Counted from the stretch's first letter, positions 9,016 to 17,187 are shown. The stretch: 24,767 nt of DNA from Amoebophilaceae bacterium (GCA_025455725.1 JALOLY010000008.1:1-24767), one strand, 5' to 3'. Numbers and translations: made by a program. The notes: generated from the letters alone by a model not told the origin.

Positions 9016-9146
9016 CATGGCTGTACTCGGGAGAAACATCCAAGGCACACTTTTTTGAAGTGCTCCTGATAAGTCTTTTTGTGGCAACCGTCGTTGCCAG
9101 GGGGGGCTGTGTAAAAAATGGTGAGTCGTCATAATTTTTTATCGTG

Positions 9147-10643
9147 ATGAAACGTTGTCCCTTGAGTGTACTCCTCCTTCCTACCGTCTTGTGCCTTTTT
9201 TCGGCCCAAACGAGGGAAGCATTGTTTGACTACAACCTTAGCTCTCCTTACGACACTGTCGTCACCCATCTAGGGTTTCTAAAAAAAGGTAACTATCATC
9301 CCGAAATAGCAGCCGAAGCTTTTTGTCAGAAGTACAGAAACCAGCAAGAAGCCATCGCGTTGGCCATCCAGTTGCAGCAACTTTTGCAAGACAATAGGGT
9401 AGATATCAATTTGTCTCAGGTCCCCAAGGATGTCCACTATATAGATCCAGAAGCCCAGTACCACAAGTATCAACTCACAGAAGTATTTCCCGAAATATAT
9501 CTTGTCAAGGTCAACAACCAGTGGATCTATAGTGAAGAAACAGCTCAAAACATTACTGTGCTTTCGCAAAAAAACTTATATCCTTTAGGCAGCAAAAAGT
9601 TGTATCAATTACTTCCGCATGAATTCGGCAAGTCATTTTTGGGGCTGTATTTATGGCAGTACGTATTGTTGCTATTACTCATCCTACTGGTCGCAAGCGT
9701 TTATAGAAGTATGATCTTTTTCTCCAGAAAGTGGCTCTATCCATACTCGAGCCGCTGCGATTCATGCCACATACTCCTCATGCAAAAACTCATGGGTCTT
9801 TTTGGATCGCTGTTTGTATTGATGCTATTCTTGCCCACGGTCCAGCTCCCCGCCACTGTGGAACAAGTCTCTATCAGACTGCTCAAGGGAACTTTGACAC
9901 CGGCTATCATGGCAGTATGCTACCAATGGCTCAACGTACTCATTCCTCACACTGATCAGCGGCATGTCAAAACAGTAGGGCGGCTTAACGGACAGCTGAT
10001 GCTACTGGCCAAACCATTTCTGAGAGTATTGATTGTGTTGACAGGCATATTGCTTACGCTTAAGGTCCTCAAATTTGATATCTCTCGAATGCTTGCCGGT
10101 ATCTCCATTGGTGGAATAGGTGTTGCTCTAGCCTCACAGGATACGATCAAAAATTTCTTCGGTACACTGACAATTTTTATAGACCAGCCTTTTGTTTTAG
10201 GAGATACTATTGTCACGGACAACATTAAGGGTACGGTAGAGGAGATCGGCCTACGCGCTACACGTCTGCGCACCCACCATCAGTCCATCATCTACGTCCC
10301 CAATGCTAAGCTAATAGACACGCATATAGACAACCATGGTCTAAGAAATCGCCTACATGTCGATGTGGGGATAGCTATTGCATATAACACCCCATCGACC
10401 TTGATCGAAGCTTTCCTAGAAAAACTTAGGAAAATTGCGGAACGCCACGACTACCTTCAGCAGGAAGGCAAGCATGCCATTTGTTTAGAGAGTATTCAAA
10501 ACGGAATACTTAAAATCTTGTTTCGTGTGCATTTTTTTGTGACGCATCCATCTAAAGAGTTGCAGTATAGAAGTGAAGTATTGAGTGACATCACTAAGTT
10601 GGCAGAGGAATTGGGCGTACACTTAGTTTCTCTCTCTTCGTAG
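9147..10643 (+). CDS. MscS-family mechanosensitive channel protein
   Basis: This is a 498-residue protein starting at ATG 9147 (a GTG precedes it at 9144). A signal-like N-terminus (CPLSVLLLPTVLCLFSAQ) and a periplasmic domain of about 145 residues are followed by membrane segments beginning near YLWQYVLLLLLILLVASVY. The pore-lining helix and beta domain are clear: ISRMLAGISIGGIGVALASQ, DTIKNFFGTLTIFIDQPFVL, then GDTIVTDNIKGTVEEIGLRA and TRLRTHHQSIIYVPNAKL. This is the MscS core (Gly/Ala-rich TM3 and the VEEIGLR.T signature). Such channels open under membrane tension and release solutes during osmotic downshock. It resembles the long bacterial MscS relatives with an added periplasmic domain; I do not assign a finer subfamily. 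It is monocistronic by spacing, with tmRNA downstream. Confidence 0.92.
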   Translation: MKRCPLSVLLLPTVLCLFSAQTREALFDYNLSSPYDTVVTHLGFLKKGNYHPEIAAEAFCQKYRNQQEAIALAIQLQQLLQDNRVDINLSQVPKDVHYIDPEAQYHKYQLTEVFPEIYLVKVNNQWIYSEETAQNITVLSQKNLYPLGSKKLYQLLPHEFGKSFLGLYLWQYVLLLLLILLVASVYRSMIFFSRKWLYPYSSRCDSCHILLMQKLMGLFGSLFVLMLFLPTVQLPATVEQVSIRLLKGTLTPAIMAVCYQWLNVLIPHTDQRHVKTVGRLNGQLMLLAKPFLRVLIVLTGILLTLKVLKFDISRMLAGISIGGIGVALASQDTIKNFFGTLTIFIDQPFVLGDTIVTDNIKGTVEEIGLRATRLRTHHQSIIYVPNAKLIDTHIDNHGLRNRLHVDVGIAIAYNTPSTLIEAFLEKLRKIAERHDYLQQEGKHAICLESIQNGILKILFRVHFFVTHPSKELQYRSEVLSDITKLAEELGVHLVSLSS

Positions 10644-10804
10644 TTATCTCCCCCTTACACAGATGCCTGTCTGTATCGTGTCGTGGTCTAAGGATGCTTC
10701 AGAGGGTCTGATTAAGGTTGCCAGCAGATCTTCAACTTCTACGTTGCTAGCTGTGTTTTTTTTATTAAATTAACCGAAGCGCTGTGGTAGATAGGCGTTC
10801 TCGC

Positions 10805-11192
10805 GGGGTCGACTGGAATTGACGAGGAGTACGGGTCCAGTGCAAGCATGCGGGGTGTTGTAAGTAGTACCTCTAAAACAAACTTACACTATTGTCTAAA
10901 TGGCAATTCTCTATACAACGGTGAAGGTTCTGCCTTTGCCCTTGCTGCTTAGTCGGAGATTAAGTAGCGAGTGTCTCGCTGGTTCTTTGTTCTGCAGGAC
11001 TAGCAACTGAGGCATCGATTCGCAGAGCTAGCCATGGCAGGTGCGTGATGTGATGGCGAAATTTAAGCGCGCATACGGAGCGTCTGAGGTAAGTGGCTGA
11101 CCTTGACCATCCCGACAACTAACAGCGACTAAGCATGTAGAAAGCATTGAGATTGGCTTGTTCGGACGAGGGTTCGATTCCCTCCGACTCCA
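10805..11192 (+). ncRNA. ssrA: Transfer-messenger RNA (tmRNA, ssrA)
   Basis: The 5' end GGGGTCG (10805-10811) pairs over seven positions with CGACTCC (11185-11191), forming the acceptor stem (one G-U pair). The tRNA-like 3' part has a perfect five-pair T stem, GAGGG (11168-11172) with CCCTC (11180-11184), around the loop TTCGATT. The tag frame at 10920-10952 reads GGT GAA GGT TCT GCC TTT GCC CTT GCT GCT TAG, giving GEGSAFALAA, a standard ALAA ending with the Gly-Glu start of Bacteroidota tags; the exact resume codon is inferred. tmRNA rescues stalled ribosomes with SmpB. The CCA end is not encoded: the discriminator A at 11192 is followed by CAT, so CCA must be added enzymatically. About 388 bases is a normal length. 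Confidence 0.95.
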
Positions 11193-11194
11193 CA

Positions 11195-11470
11195 TAAGGC
11201 GGTTTAAGGCGTCAGGTAACGTAGTTGTTGTCGAAGCCTACAGCCTCACGAATGAAAAGTAACGCTTGCGGTCTTTGTGGTGTGTCTGCTTACACCGTCG
11301 GCTGCGTCGCAGTTTTGTGTTTGTCTGTTAGGCTTTGTGCCGCCCGCTCTGGTCGTGCTCAGATTTACCGCCTACTGTTGGGCTTGTAGAAGCCGCAAGG
11401 CTATCTAGAAGAGCACTATTTAGGAGAGCAGAGGAAAAAAGGAAAGTACCTCGTTCGGAGCGTACCCTCC
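11195..11470 (+). other. Gene-free stretch with two strong hairpins
   Basis: No credible open frame is visible on either strand. Two hairpins stand out. One at 11387-11407 has an eight-pair stem (TAGAAGCC with GGCTaTCTA, one bulged A) closed by a GCAA tetraloop. The other at 11446-11465 has a seven-pair stem, GTACcTC with GAGCGTAC, with one bulged C and loop GTTCG. Neither is followed by a T-run, so simple terminators are not supported. A GNRA tetraloop and single-base bulges are typical of structured RNA, but I could not match the region to SRP RNA, RNase P RNA or 6S RNA. The coding strand of any RNA is uncertain. Confidence 0.35.
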
Positions 11471-11486
11471 CCCTGTGCATTCTCCC

Positions 11487-11755
11487 TTAGATCTCTTTAT
11501 ACAGTTCTACAGAGGTAACCGGGCGAGCATACGCTTGCAAGCACCGGTTCCTGGTCAGCTAGTTGACAGGCTTACATATCGTTGGCAGCCTTTTGAGATA
11601 GAGCCGCTCAATGTTGTAGTCTTTCCGGTCTTTCTTGTTCGCCTTAACCAAGTTGTGATAGCAGACACTAGTGTCTCATTGTTGACGTTCCCAGACCTTT
11701 GCACAGCGAATTCACGAATCAGGGCATACTTCAATAGTTCGATACTGTTGCTCAT
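11487..11755 (-). pseudogene. Possible decayed protein-coding frame, unrecognised
   Basis: On the minus strand an ATG at 11755 opens a hydrophilic 66-codon frame (MSNSIELLKYALIREFAVQR, later NVNNETLVSAITTWL). Halfway through, the neighbouring frame becomes more protein-like (KANKKDRKDYNIERLYLKRL, then after one stop LTRNRCLQAYARPVTSVELY and KEI) and ends at 11487. Combining the two needs one frameshift and one stop read-through. Upstream on the same strand, at about 11790-11880, further short protein-like pieces occur (AQDYLTDHFYNNCQEEF). This could be an eroded gene or chance. No family is recognised. Confidence 0.22.
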
Positions 11756-11955
11756 CGCTTAACAAACACGTGCTCCCGCATTCTCCTTAAAAAATGGGGT
11801 AGCCAGCATGGCTGTGAGGAAATTCTTCTTGGCAATTATTGTAGAAGTGGTCGGTTAGATAATCCTGTGCCACAAAAAAGTTTTAGGCCGCTTGCTCGAT
11901 TTAGGGCGTACTACACTCTGCACACAAGACACTATGCAGTGCTTGGAGGAAGGTA

Positions 11956-12693
11956 CTACAGCTTCATTCGAGGCATCAATGTACTCAGGCCACCATCTAC
12001 CGCCAACACCTGCCCTGTAATCCAGCTATTATTTAGGTCTAACAGAAATATAATGGCTGCCGCTATTTCTTCTGCTGTACCAAGTCTCCGTAGTGCGTGC
12101 ATAGTTTCAGAAGTTTTTCGTCCCACTTCGTTTTGTGTAAGCTTTGTAGTCATTTTGGTGGCTACCAATCCAGGAGCCACCACGTTAAATCGAATATTAG
12201 CAGAGGCATAGGTAGCAGCAGCTGAGCGTGCCAAGCTGATTACGCCGCCTTTGGCGGCAGCAATAGCTTCATGGTTGACGATGCCGTGCACAGCAGCAGC
12301 AGACGAGATCAAGACGACTGATCCGCCCGTGCCATGCATGTGTTGGCCTGCAGACCTCACAACAGCAAAGCTAGTGGTGAGGTTGGCCTGCATTGTGCCA
12401 ATGTACTCATCCCAAGAAGTTAGGTGAGCAGGTTTCAATAATAAAGACCCAGCACAACATACTACGCCATCTATGCTTCCAAGTGTTGAACATACCGTTG
12501 CAAAAGTTCGATCTACCGCCTCCAGGTCGGTGGCATCTAATACACTGTATGCTGTTTCAAGGGAAGCTGCTATGGGTTTAACCTTCTCCTCGTGCCTTCC
12601 TGTGAGCCAAATTGTATGACCTTGTCGATATAAACTTCTCGCTACTTCGGTGCCAATATCACTTGTAGCGGCAATAATTAAGTAGTTAGCCAT
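11956..12693 (-). CDS. Short-chain dehydrogenase/reductase family protein, active-site Tyr absent
   Basis: This is a 245-residue classical-length SDR with an NAD(P)-binding Rossmann fold. The dinucleotide loop is IIAATSDIG (residues 6-14), the NAG-equivalent is VVCCAGSLL, the catalytic Ser is in VVLISSAAA (130/131), and the end VAPGLVATKMT ... ITGQVLAVDGG is standard. The YxxxK active site reads HEAIAAAK: Lys148 is kept but the Tyr position (144) is Ile. SDRs with this NHEAIAAAK-type motif exist as a subfamily to my knowledge, so this may be lineage-specific rather than decay, but ordinary ketoreductase chemistry (for example FabG) is doubtful. The start at 12693 gives MANYLIIAA; an upstream ATG at 12723 is less likely. 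It follows the EamA transporter gene on the same strand by 100 bases, a possible operon. Substrate unknown. Confidence 0.85.
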   Translation of the reverse strand: MANYLIIAATSDIGTEVARSLYRQGHTIWLTGRHEEKVKPIAASLETAYSVLDATDLEAVDRTFATVCSTLGSIDGVVCCAGSLLLKPAHLTSWDEYIGTMQANLTTSFAVVRSAGQHMHGTGGSVVLISSAAAVHGIVNHEAIAAAKGGVISLARSAAATYASANIRFNVVAPGLVATKMTTKLTQNEVGRKTSETMHALRRLGTAEEIAAAIIFLLDLNNSWITGQVLAVDGGLSTLMPRMKL

Positions 12694-12793
12694 TATGTTG
12701 TCGTGTTGAATATCCCAATTCACACTGCCGGCCGCCAGGAGATAGACCCTAGTACACGATACATTCAGAGCAAGTTAAGAGTCAACGAACCAA

Positions 12794-13645
12794 CTATTCA
12801 GTGCGTGCTTGCTGCCCTACGTTCATCAACGTGATGGCGCCTAAAATTACACACGCACCTACATAGAATTGAGGTTGGAGTACTTCATTTAAGGTAAGTC
12901 GTGCAAAAAAGACTGTGAAAATAGGTTCCAATGTTAGGATGATGGAGGCCTTAAAAGCACTGATGTATTTTTGTGCATACGTTTGCATACCAAATGCTAT
13001 GGTAGAACAGCATACAGCACAAAGTATTAAAGACCATTTTGTTGCAGTCTGTGTAGGTAGGCGTAGATCACCGTCGAAGACGAAAGTAAAAAATCCCGAA
13101 ATCACAGCTAATACTGTCATTTGCAATAGTGTTAATGTAAACGTACTGCCTTCAGCAGCATAGTCAGACAAAGCATACGTGTGTAAGGCTACAAAAAAGG
13201 CACAAAGTAGCGTGTACAATACACCAGCCCCCCACGTGACCCCAGAACCACCTGTCACTAGGCCCAACCCGGCCACACATGCTGACACCATCACTAGATC
13301 TAGCGACTTAGGAACTTTTTTTTGGGCAATCAGCTTGATGAGCAACACAAACACTACAGAAACACCCGTCAAAAAAGCGGATAAAGACGCACTGATTGTT
13401 TGCAAGCCCACTGTTTGGAAAAAATTGATGGCAACTAAAAGTAGCCCCAATATGACACCCCTGATAACGTCCAGTCGCTTGAACTCTGGTCGATAAAAAG
13501 CCAACACAGTCAACATGCACATGGAAGCAATGAAATACCTGAGGAATATAAATGTGCTCGGAGTCATTTCTTGTAAGGCAGTCTTGATGAAGATATAGCT
13601 CGCGCCCCAAATGATGGTTACGAGTATCATACACAGAGTAGGCAT
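12794..13645 (-). CDS. EamA/DMT-family transporter
   Basis: This is a membrane protein of about 283 residues with ten predicted hydrophobic segments arranged as two EamA repeats. The first begins MILVTIIWGASYIFIKTALQ, with the family WG.s.......l pattern and FLRYFIAS. The second half includes CAVCCSTIAFGMQTYAQKYI and ASIILTLEPIFTVFFARLTL, the characteristic helix-9 signature. Drug/metabolite transporters of this kind move amino acids or other small molecules across the inner membrane; the substrate cannot be read from sequence. I prefer the ATG at 13645, which leaves few residues before TM1; another ATG at 13699 would add 18 residues. It is divergent from the peroxiredoxin gene and upstream of the SDR gene. 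Confidence 0.88.
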   Translation of the reverse strand: MPTLCMILVTIIWGASYIFIKTALQEMTPSTFIFLRYFIASMCMLTVLAFYRPEFKRLDVIRGVILGLLLVAINFFQTVGLQTISASLSAFLTGVSVVFVLLIKLIAQKKVPKSLDLVMVSACVAGLGLVTGGSGVTWGAGVLYTLLCAFFVALHTYALSDYAAEGSTFTLTLLQMTVLAVISGFFTFVFDGDLRLPTQTATKWSLILCAVCCSTIAFGMQTYAQKYISAFKASIILTLEPIFTVFFARLTLNEVLQPQFYVGACVILGAITLMNVGQQARTE

Positions 13646-13800
13646 GACTGACGCGTTATTTAGATTCAACAACAGGCGAGTGAAGCTACATGGGGACATT
13701 TAGATTAGCAAACATTTACGAATGCTACCCGCCAAGCTATCAATTTCCTAAAAGTTTGTATCAAGAGGGCAATAGTGCCTTTGATAGCATAAGCATGTGG

Positions 13801-13823
13801 GTTGTATGCTATCTGGATACAAC
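13801..13823. promoter_or_regulatory. Inverted repeat upstream of the peroxiredoxin gene
   Basis: GTTGTAT (13801-13807) and ATACAAC (13817-13823) form a perfect seven-base inverted repeat with a nine-base spacer, ending 29 bases before the peroxiredoxin start. It could be an operator for a redox regulator or a hairpin in the leader. A weak -7-like TGCCTTTG lies about 20 bases upstream of it. Function is inference; repeats of this length also arise by chance. Confidence 0.3.
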
Positions 13824-13852
13824 TTACCTTAGGGAATATATATGGAATCAGT

Positions 13853-14494
13853 ATGTCTCTAGTAGGAAACAAGGCGCCAGTATTCGAGGCTCCTGCCGTC
13901 GTCGGCGGGAAGACTATTGTACAAGAGTTTTCATTGGCACAATTCGTAGACCACAAGGAGGTCTTGCTGTTCTTCTACCCCAAGGACTTTACTTTTGTCT
14001 GTCCCACCGAGCTCATCGCTTTCCAAGAGCAACTCGAGGCCTTTGACACAAGGGGGGTTGTCGTGGTAGGTTGCTCGACTGACACAGAGGAGACGCACCT
14101 AGCCTGGCTGGATACCCCTAGAAACAGAGGAGGTATACAGGGCGTCACCTACCCCATCGTTGCTGATGTTAGCAAAACTATTGCCGCCAACTACGGCGTA
14201 TTAGGCGGTGCGTGGGCCTATGACGATCAGGATCACATAGTGTTTCATGGCACGCCCGTAGCTTATCGTGGAACTTTTTTCATTGACAAGCGGGGTGTTG
14301 TTAGACATGAAACTATCAATGATTTTTCGTTAGGGAGAAACGTAAACGAGATGCTACGCGTTGTGGATATGTGGCATCACGTAGAGAAGTTTGGAGAGGT
14401 ATGTCCAGCCAACTGGCAGAAGGGGCAAGCAGCCATGAAAGCTACCCCAAAAGGCGTTGCAGATTACCTGACCATGTACGAAGCTCACGCATAG
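13853..14494 (+). CDS. ahpC: Alkyl hydroperoxide reductase C / 2-Cys peroxiredoxin
   Basis: This is a 213-residue typical 2-Cys peroxiredoxin that reduces peroxides in the cytoplasm. The peroxidatic Cys50 lies in FYPKDFTFVCPTEL and the resolving Cys184 in GEVCPANW. The C-terminal tail KATPKGVADYL is the usual family ending. The ATG at 13853 gives the standard start SLVGNKAPVFEAPA; the frame is open to 13802 but without similarity. Compared with common AhpC sequences the region after NYGVL is longer (GGAWAYDDQDHIVFHGTPVA before YRGTFFID), a loop insertion. No ahpF lies next to it, so electrons may come from thioredoxin. Peroxide defence fits life inside a host cell. Confidence 0.93.
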   Translation: MSLVGNKAPVFEAPAVVGGKTIVQEFSLAQFVDHKEVLLFFYPKDFTFVCPTELIAFQEQLEAFDTRGVVVVGCSTDTEETHLAWLDTPRNRGGIQGVTYPIVADVSKTIAANYGVLGGAWAYDDQDHIVFHGTPVAYRGTFFIDKRGVVRHETINDFSLGRNVNEMLRVVDMWHHVEKFGEVCPANWQKGQAAMKATPKGVADYLTMYEAHA

Positions 14495-14819
14495 TTTCCC
14501 TAAATACTCCGATTTTTCTTGTTGTTTGTTGTCTCAAAATTTGTAAGCTGTGCGTCGTATTCGAGTGATCACGGCGTGGTGTGTATCTAACTACACGTCA
14601 TGGTGTATACTGAAAGCTTGAATTTCCATCCAAAAAGTACTAACTAGCGACCTCCTTGACCTTGAAAGAGAGACTGGTATTCAGGATGTGTGCTGTGCGC
14701 TGCCACGCCCACGTTGCGGGATGTGTTTCCTCTGGAATCGCGTTGTGTTGTTGGCAAACCAGTGATTCGGAGAAGTTGTTAAAGCGCGTTTTATTTTTTT
14801 ACTCACAAACCAAATTTCC
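14495..14819 (+). other. Gene-free stretch before the nucleotide translocase gene
   Basis: I see no credible gene in these 325 bases. A hairpin at 14575-14602 has an 11-pair stem including several G-U pairs around the loop TCTAAC. It lies about 80 bases past the peroxiredoxin stop and has no T-run, so it may be a processing or weak termination structure. T-rich sequence (TTTTATTTTTTTACTC) immediately precedes the tlc start. No exact TAnnTTTG promoter was found. Confidence 0.4.
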
Positions 14820-16277
14820 ATGGAAAGCAATCCAGAACTAAGTAAACTGAGGAGGAACGTGTTTCCTATACATAAACATGAGCTGAGAAAGTTCCTTCCT
14901 CTGACTTTTATTTTCTTCATGATATCCTTTAACTACTCTACCTTGAGGAGCTTGAAAGATATTTATGTTCTAGAGCACGCTGGTGCCGAGGTTATTTACT
15001 ACCTAAAGCTTTTTGGTGTAACACCTGCTATCTTGCTCCTGACAATTGCTTACAATAGGCTTAGCAAAATAGTGGACAAAGTAAGGATGTTCAATATAGT
15101 CATTGCGTACTTTCTCGTGTTTTTTGGGGCGGCCTACCTTTTCCTCATTCCCAATCTGGGAGCGTTGCAGCTCGACAGCTTTGCCGATCGCCTAAATGCC
15201 AGTTTCCCAACCATGAAAAGTTTGTGGGAGCCCGTTCGATACTGGCCTTTGTCTTTGTTCTACATCAATGCCGAAGCGTGGGGTACGATGGCCCTGGGAG
15301 TACTTTTCTGGACATTTGTCAATGAAATCACAGGCGTGGAGCAATCTAGAAGATTTTACAGCTTTTTATCTCTGGGCGCTGCCGTGGGACTGATTTTGGC
15401 GGGCATACTACTCAAGTCTTGCAAAGAACATCTTAAATTGGTCTTAGGGGCCTGTGTGGGGCTTATAGGCACAATCATGGTGGTGTATAATAGATTTGCA
15501 TATAATATTCAAAAGTACCCGGCACTCTATCAGATAGAGCAAAAACCAAAAAAGAAAAAGGAAAAGCTATCTTTCTCTGAATCCTTCAAATTTTTGGTTA
15601 GGTCAAAATACCTTGCGCTGATTGCCACGCTGATCATTTGCTATGGGGTGGTTATTAGTTTGTTTGAGTCGGTATGGAAAGCAAAAATAAAGGCTCTAAC
15701 AGTAGGTAACGAGGGCATGCTCGCAGATATCTATGGTAATCAGGGTATTCTTTCAGGCATACTATCCATTGTGCTCATCATCTTCTTATCGACTCCTATA
15801 ATGCGCAGAGGCTGGCGATTTGCGGCGTCTGTTACGCCTGTTGTAACGTTGATAGCAACAATTGTATTCTTCGCGTTTTTGTGTGTCCAGGATGTCTTAG
15901 GCAGCACCACAGCCTTGTGGGGCTTCAGCCCGTTGTCTTTAGCAGTCACATTTGGCCTTATCAATGTGGTGTTTGTAAAAGCATTTAAATACACCCTGTT
16001 TGATCCTACTAAAGAGAGGGCTTACATTCCTTTGGACGAAGAGTCTAAGATTCGAGGCAAGGCCGCGGTAGATGGTGTGGGGTCTCGTTTAGGCAAAAGC
16101 TTAGGTTCCCTTATTATCACTTTCTTCCTAGTACCCATTTTCGGTTCAATTCATAAGGCAGAATACGTGATTTTCTTTCTCATCATGGTCATGCTGGTAC
16201 TCTGGATAGTGGCCGTCAACAAACTCAGCGTATTGTTTAAAGAGCACACGGACGAGAAAAAAGCAACAGATGGTTAA
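14820..16277 (+). CDS. tlc: ATP/ADP (nucleotide) translocase of the NTT/Tlc family
   Basis: This is a 485-residue polytopic membrane protein with about 11-12 hydrophobic helices, close to the usual 480-530. Family landmarks are FNYSTLRSLKDIYVLEHAGA near the first helix, YWPLSLFYINAEAWGTMALG, GVVISLFESVWKAKIKAL, and the strongly conserved segments LFDPTKERAYIPLDEESKI and RGKAAVDGVGSRLGKSLGS. Such carriers occur in plastids and obligate intracellular bacteria (Rickettsiales, Chlamydiae, Amoebophilaceae), where they exchange host ATP for bacterial ADP or import nucleotides. Which nucleotides this copy carries is unknown. The ATG at 14820 places a short charged N-terminus before the first helix. 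It converges on fabI across a strong hairpin. This gene is the clearest sign of an intracellular lifestyle. Confidence 0.95.
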   Translation: MESNPELSKLRRNVFPIHKHELRKFLPLTFIFFMISFNYSTLRSLKDIYVLEHAGAEVIYYLKLFGVTPAILLLTIAYNRLSKIVDKVRMFNIVIAYFLVFFGAAYLFLIPNLGALQLDSFADRLNASFPTMKSLWEPVRYWPLSLFYINAEAWGTMALGVLFWTFVNEITGVEQSRRFYSFLSLGAAVGLILAGILLKSCKEHLKLVLGACVGLIGTIMVVYNRFAYNIQKYPALYQIEQKPKKKKEKLSFSESFKFLVRSKYLALIATLIICYGVVISLFESVWKAKIKALTVGNEGMLADIYGNQGILSGILSIVLIIFLSTPIMRRGWRFAASVTPVVTLIATIVFFAFLCVQDVLGSTTALWGFSPLSLAVTFGLINVVFVKAFKYTLFDPTKERAYIPLDEESKIRGKAAVDGVGSRLGKSLGSLIITFFLVPIFGSIHKAEYVIFFLIMVMLVLWIVAVNKLSVLFKEHTDEKKATDG

Positions 16278-16319
16278 GTAGTTGTCTATCCCCCAACATG
16301 CGTCGCCATCTACATACCT

Positions 16320-16352
16320 AAGAAGCCCAGGGATCTATTTCCTGGGCTTCTT
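16320..16352. terminator. Hairpin between convergent tlc and fabI
   Basis: AAGAAGCCCAGG (16320-16331) pairs perfectly over 12 positions with CCTGGGCTTCTT (16341-16352) around a nine-base loop. It lies 43 bases past the tlc stop and 29 bases past the fabI stop on the other strand, so it could end transcription in both directions. No long T-run follows on either strand. Confidence 0.7.
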
Positions 16353-16380
16353 GGATAATATGGGGTAGTACTGCCGTGAT

Positions 16381-17187
16381 CTATAGCATTTCGATGATTT
16401 CGTCTGTAACACCTGAGTTGGAGAAGCCACCATCGTGCATCAGATTTTGCATGGTTACCATCCTGCTTAGGTCTGAAAACATTAACACAATGTAATCCGC
16501 ACAGGCTGCCGCATTAGCATTCCCCAGCGGAGACATCTTGTGTGCATACTCATAAAACTTATCAAAACCAGATACACCGTTGCCTGCTTTGGTGTAGGTA
16601 GGTGATTGAGAAATGGTGTTTACCCGCACACGCTTCAGCTTACCTAGGCGGTAACCGTAGCTTCTCGCAATCGACTCGAGCATGGCCTTGGCTTGAGACA
16701 TGTCTGAATAGCCTGGGAAGTTTCTTTGTGCGGCAATGTAAGAGAGCCCCAGAATAGATCCCCACGTGTTCATCGCATCTAACTTTTCTGCTGTTTGCAT
16801 GATTTTATGAAACGACAAAGCGGATATATCCAGGGTCTTCAAAAACCAAGCATAATCTAGATCCCCATAAGATTTATTTTTCCTGACGTTGGGGCTCATG
16901 CCAATGGAATGGAGGATAAAGTCAAGTTTGCCGCCCAATATCTCTGTTGATTCCCTGAACAAGCGCTCTAAGTCTTCCACCACAGTAGCATCTGCGGGGA
17001 TAACTTGCGCCTGGCAGGCTTTTGCTAATTCATAAACCTTACCCATCCGCAAAGCTATGGGTGCATTGGTTAGGACAAAACTACCCCCTTCTTCTTTGAT
17101 TTTTTGTGCAGCATGCCAGGCAATAGAGTGCTCGTCTAGAGCACCAAATACGATGCCTTTTTTCCCTTGTAGTAAGTTGTAAGCCAT
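16381..17187 (-). CDS. fabI: Enoyl-[acyl-carrier-protein] reductase [NADH] FabI
   Basis: This is a 268-residue FabI, which performs the last reduction of each fatty-acid elongation cycle. MAYNLLQGKKGIVFGALDEH is the Bacteroidota-type start with the cofactor-binding GALDEHSIAW. DFILHSIGMSPNV matches the conserved HSI.. segment, and the active site is Tyr150, Tyr160 and Lys167 (Y-X6-K), all present. VRVNTISQSPTYTKAGNGV and DGGFSNSGV complete the match. The start at 17187 fits orthologues; another ATG eight codons upstream is possible. It is divergent from the SPOR-domain gene. Retention of FabI suggests the organism still makes its own fatty acids rather than relying wholly on the host. Confidence 0.96.
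   Translation of the reverse strand: MAYNLLQGKKGIVFGALDEHSIAWHAAQKIKEEGGSFVLTNAPIALRMGKVYELAKACQAQVIPADATVVEDLERLFRESTEILGGKLDFILHSIGMSPNVRKNKSYGDLDYAWFLKTLDISALSFHKIMQTAEKLDAMNTWGSILGLSYIAAQRNFPGYSDMSQAKAMLESIARSYGYRLGKLKRVRVNTISQSPTYTKAGNGVSGFDKFYEYAHKMSPLGNANAAACADYIVLMFSDLSRMVTMQNLMHDGGFSNSGVTDEIIEML

Noticed and set aside
9082..9097. Terminator after def (GGCAAC-CGTC-GTTGCC)
   Set aside because: Only six pairs and no T-run follows; too weak to call.
11195..11470. SRP RNA, RNase P RNA or 6S RNA in the gap after tmRNA
   Set aside because: None of the conserved core sequences of these RNAs could be found on either strand.
11475..11762. A 95-codon plus-strand frame in the gap after tmRNA
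   Set aside because: It begins at GTG, has no recognisable family and overlaps a more protein-like frame on the other strand; probably chance.
11867..12211. A 114-codon plus-strand frame
   Set aside because: It is largely antisense to the clear SDR gene and has no family resemblance.
13690..14046. A 118-codon frame overlapping the start of the peroxiredoxin gene
   Set aside because: It is an out-of-frame shadow of the peroxiredoxin coding sequence.
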